Shown here piece after piece: positions 23,323 to 25,671 of a stretch of 25,671 nucleotides of DNA. The translations under genes and the position numbers were made by a program. Location: contig JAAEQP010000155.1 in assembly GCA_024231375.1 (NCBI GenBank), positions 1 through 25,671 of the forward strand, written 5' to 3'. How positions within the stretch are numbered: the stretch's first letter is position 1; each line of letters starts with the position of its first letter. The notes beneath the pieces are model-generated. The model had not been told where the DNA came from and searched no databases. It saw nothing but the letters and a program-made list of their open reading frames with translations. The DNA comes from a bacterium. Its GTDB lineage: Bacteria; Hydrogenedentota; Hydrogenedentia; Hydrogenedentiales; SLHB01.

Positions 23323-25296
23323 GTGAAGTACGTCGTGCCGCGATTCGGATGCGTGTTTCTGATACTCTTGGCGTGGGCCCTTCCCGCGTGGGCAACCTCA
23401 CACCACGGTCGACAGTTCGACCTGTTCGACTGGTCGCCCGATGGCCGCTATCTGGCTTTCTCCTACAACGTCGTCATCAGCGATGAAGGCCAGTACACCC
23501 CCTCGTGGCTCGGGTTCTACGACGCCGTGACGGACTCGTACTGGGGACCGCACGAAGGGTATACGGCCGAGGCGGAAGAATTCGGCGTCACCTATGTCGC
23601 GAACTCACTGGGGCTGTTTTCGGTGCCAACTGAAGGCGGCACATGGACCCGGCTCGGCGATGGAATCTCCGCACTCGATCCCGGTGCGTTGCACTACAAC
23701 CCCGCCACGAGGCAGTTTGTGGTTACCGATATGGGCCGGCTCAAGCGGGCGGGCCTCTGGTGCCGCTTCTACCGCGCGGAGGACAACGAACTGGTCCGCG
23801 ATGCGGAAATCGACGCAGGCAGATTCGTGTTCATAGATGACCAGCGAACGCGACTCCTATTCCTCCCGCGTGGATGCGACGGTCGCGATGGGGTCGGCCC
23901 ACTGTCGGTTCTTGACGCAACGACAGGTGAAGTGGAGACGCTGGGGAACGGACGGTTGGGCGAACGGATTCCTGGCACGCCGGTCCTGTTCGTCGACGAC
24001 CCGGAAGAGCCTGAAGCCTTTGATATGACTAGCCGCCGACTCCTGCCCGTCATCCGGGATATGGACTTCGAGGAAGCCGTGACCCGCGCGTCGCGGATCT
24101 TCGAATTCGGGCAGTCAGTAGTGGCCCATTCTACGAGACACGACGAAGTCTACGTGTTTCCAAGGGAAGGGAGCGCTAAGGACTCGTGCGTCGTGAAGAA
24201 GTTGGAACTATACGACGGTGGCAGGCGGTTTGCCGCCGAGATAGACGATAGCATCGTTTTCGGCGAGTTGGGCAGCGGCCTCTTGGAGGAGGTGCCCAAG
24301 GGGTCGCTAGAGGTGGTACCTCACGGCATCCGCGACGGGTCCGAGTACGTCCGCCGGTTCTTCGGTGTAACTTCGCGCACTCATCATGGCCCGTGGGAGG
24401 ATTTTCCACTGCCTGAGTCCGCTCCGCAGGCCCTGATGCTGACTGCTGTGAACCCCAAGCCTCTTTTTGTCCACCAGTGCAGTGTAACCTGTGCATGGGC
24501 GGCTCCCCATGACCTCATCCTCCGCGAAGCCGCGGACTGGGCGCCCGTGGCTGTGATCTCGCCCAACGGCTTGGCGCGCAGACCCGATGCGGGGGGTGTC
24601 CCGGAACCCGTGCCGCTTGGGAACAGTCTGCTGGCCGATTGGCGCAAGGAATCCAAGGGGCATGACCTACGACGGTTTATCTTGAGAAACAATCCGTGGT
24701 TGCAGCCGAATATCTATCCCTCTGGAGAGAAGGTCATCTTCGACAGTGAAGGGAAGGTGACGATGTTGGACGATGACTTCGAGAGACCGTCTGACAAGGA
24801 GGGCTCGCTGCCGACCTACGCGCGTCCCGACCAATTGGGTGAAGCACCGAGGGAGGTCTACCTCTTTCCCCACAAGAGCACCGCTTCAATGTGGAGCTAC
24901 GGGAGGTTCTCCCATGCCGACACCCTGATTCTCTTCCGGGATAGGGACGAGGCACAGCGAGTCGCCGCGGCGGTGACAGCGGCCAACTTCAAACGCTCGG
25001 ATGACCAGCCGATGGAGTCGCAGGCCGTCGAGATCGACTTCGCCACCGCCGGAGAGCCGGTGGCAGCCCTGTCAGAACACGTCTACTACGTGGTGTGGTG
25101 GGATTTCCTCTGGCGGGTGGACTTGCGCGACGATTCCGTGGAAATGGCGTATCACTACCCCATTCACTCGTGGGCGTGGTCGCCGGAGACCAAGCAGTTC
25201 GCCATGGTGAGCATGGGGCAGTACGTTTCCAGCCGCATCATGGTCGTCGATCTGAGGGACGAGACGTATTCGTTGGTGGTGCCGGGCTGGGGATAG
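23323..25296 (+). CDS. Secreted beta-propeller-like protein of unknown function
   Basis: A 657-residue protein with a Sec signal (MKYVVPRFGCVFLILLAWALPAWA, cleavage before TSHHG). The mature part is beta-rich and has TolB/WD40-like repeat phrases: FDWSPDGRYLAFSYN near the N-terminus, DPGALHYNPATRQFVVTDMG, PLSVLDATTGEVETL, and SWAWSPETKQFAMVSMG with RIMVVDLRDETYSLVV at the C-terminus. First and last blades could close a ring. I do not recognise a catalytic motif. The middle has a region of lower repeat regularity (about 370-520). It starts 51 bases after the receiver gene and may share its transcript, but nothing links it functionally. It may be a periplasmic or surface binding protein; substrate unknown. 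A hairpin follows 6 bases after the stop. Confidence 0.7.
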   Translation: MKYVVPRFGCVFLILLAWALPAWATSHHGRQFDLFDWSPDGRYLAFSYNVVISDEGQYTPSWLGFYDAVTDSYWGPHEGYTAEAEEFGVTYVANSLGLFSVPTEGGTWTRLGDGISALDPGALHYNPATRQFVVTDMGRLKRAGLWCRFYRAEDNELVRDAEIDAGRFVFIDDQRTRLLFLPRGCDGRDGVGPLSVLDATTGEVETLGNGRLGERIPGTPVLFVDDPEEPEAFDMTSRRLLPVIRDMDFEEAVTRASRIFEFGQSVVAHSTRHDEVYVFPREGSAKDSCVVKKLELYDGGRRFAAEIDDSIVFGELGSGLLEEVPKGSLEVVPHGIRDGSEYVRRFFGVTSRTHHGPWEDFPLPESAPQALMLTAVNPKPLFVHQCSVTCAWAAPHDLILREAADWAPVAVISPNGLARRPDAGGVPEPVPLGNSLLADWRKESKGHDLRRFILRNNPWLQPNIYPSGEKVIFDSEGKVTMLDDDFERPSDKEGSLPTYARPDQLGEAPREVYLFPHKSTASMWSYGRFSHADTLILFRDRDEAQRVAAAVTAANFKRSDDQPMESQAVEIDFATAGEPVAALSEHVYYVVWWDFLWRVDLRDDSVEMAYHYPIHSWAWSPETKQFAMVSMGQYVSSRIMVVDLRDETYSLVVPGWG

Positions 25297-25301
25297 GGGT
25301 G

Positions 25302-25336
25302 TTGTGGGGGAGTCTGGCCAGGCCGGACACCCACAA
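25302..25336 (+). terminator. Hairpin after the propeller-like gene, possible terminator
   Basis: TTGTGGG (25302-25308) pairs with CCCACAA (25330-25336), and inside it GTCTGGCC pairs with GGCCGGAC with one G-T mismatch. It starts 6 bases after the stop codon. There is no T-tract behind it, so it may be Rho-dependent or only an mRNA 3' stabiliser. Confidence 0.45.
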
Positions 25337-25373
25337 GCTCCGCTTGAAGGTGGCACATCCGGACTTGGGGTAG

Positions 25374-25459
25374 CCCGCGAAAAGGCCAGGGACAGACCCG
25401 TCTCGCTACGCTCGCTGGGGTCAGTCCCGGCGTTTTCGCTCCTGTTCTCGGCGGTCTCC
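25374..25459. repeat. Dispersed palindromic repeat, copy B
   Basis: Near-identical in its outer parts to 15668-15764, in the same orientation. Arms 25377-25399 and 25417-25439 form a long imperfect inverted repeat (GCGAAAAGGCCAGGGACAG at the left; its near-complement ends in GGCGTTTTCGC at the right). The central loop differs from copy A: a short CTCGCTACGCTCGC segment replaces the hairpin there. It lies downstream of a gene end, as copy A does. Confidence 0.78.
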
Positions 25460-25533
25460 GGCGCGCAGCCCCCAACTTGGTCGCCTGTCCCTCAAGACTT
25501 CACTGTTGCCCATCTGCCTAGACTGTACCCACT

Positions 25534-25612
25534 GTAGCGCAGGCGTCTCGCCTGCATCTTGGCCGGTGCTCACACAGGCGTAGCAGGAATGCAGGCGAGA
25601 CGCCTGCGCTAC
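25534..25612. repeat. Perfect 24-base inverted repeat with 31-base spacer
   Basis: The left arm 25534-25557 starts GTAGCGCAGGCGTCTCGCC. The right arm 25589-25612 is its exact reverse complement. Each arm also contains its own short palindrome (GCAGGCG-TCT-CGCCTGC). The nested symmetry is typical of REP/BIME-like or MITE-like elements. No gene is visible between 25297 and the end of the window. Confidence 0.8.
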
Positions 25613-25671
25613 GTCCAGAACGGCTCAGGTCAGCCTTTGTCCGCCTCCTTTGCGACATGGCTGGCGTGGGA

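Noticed and set aside
25297..25671. CRISPR array suggested by repeated palindromes
   Set aside because: The two elements here are unrelated to each other, there is no regular repeat-spacer spacing, and no cas gene is in the window.

Overview
The window is a high-GC bacterial chromosome segment. GTG and TTG starts are common, and many products are exported (Sec and Tat signals). Large secreted carbohydrate-active enzymes, a Tat-exported sulfatase, PilZ/receiver signalling and intergenic palindromic repeats together suggest a polysaccharide-degrading heterotroph of the Planctomycetes / Lentisphaerae / Hydrogenedentes type. That placement is an inference from gene style; no rRNA or marker gene is present.

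Left third (1-11978), carbohydrate utilisation: a 5'-truncated rhamnogalacturonan-lyase-like PL4 protein, a secreted DUF5703 six-hairpin protein, a convergent Tat-exported sulfatase broken by a single-base frameshift, and a + strand operon of SDR dehydrogenase, DeoC-like aldolase and FGGY kinase, closely followed by a large secreted six-hairpin glycosidase-like protein. The outer enzymes plausibly open a sulfated or pectin-like polysaccharide. The SDR-aldolase-kinase trio would then process a released sugar in the cytoplasm. A perfect 7-1-7 palindrome sits exactly midway between the sulfatase and SDR start codons and is a good operator candidate.

Middle (12140-18187), all on the - strand: GH42 protein (below), zinc-finger membrane protein, a 35-residue single-span membrane protein, a dicarboxylate/glutamate symporter, a Tat-exported Rieske protein with an altered second ligand box, a small Cys-rich protein, an NtrC-type sigma-54 response regulator and a TGS-domain GTPase. 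Most of this is housekeeping or regulatory. A palindromic repeat lies between the symporter and Rieske genes.

Right third (18402-25671): a 1272-residue secreted GH42-like protein on the - strand that appears to lack both catalytic glutamates, then a divergent PilZ-receiver pair, a secreted propeller-like protein of unknown function, and a 375-base gene-free end. That end holds a terminator-like hairpin, a second copy of the palindromic repeat, and a perfect 24-base inverted repeat. No CRISPR array, tRNA, rRNA or transposase gene was found. The strongest leads are the sugar operon with its unusual aldolase, the GH42-like probable pseudoenzyme, the variant Rieske centre, and the two repeat families.
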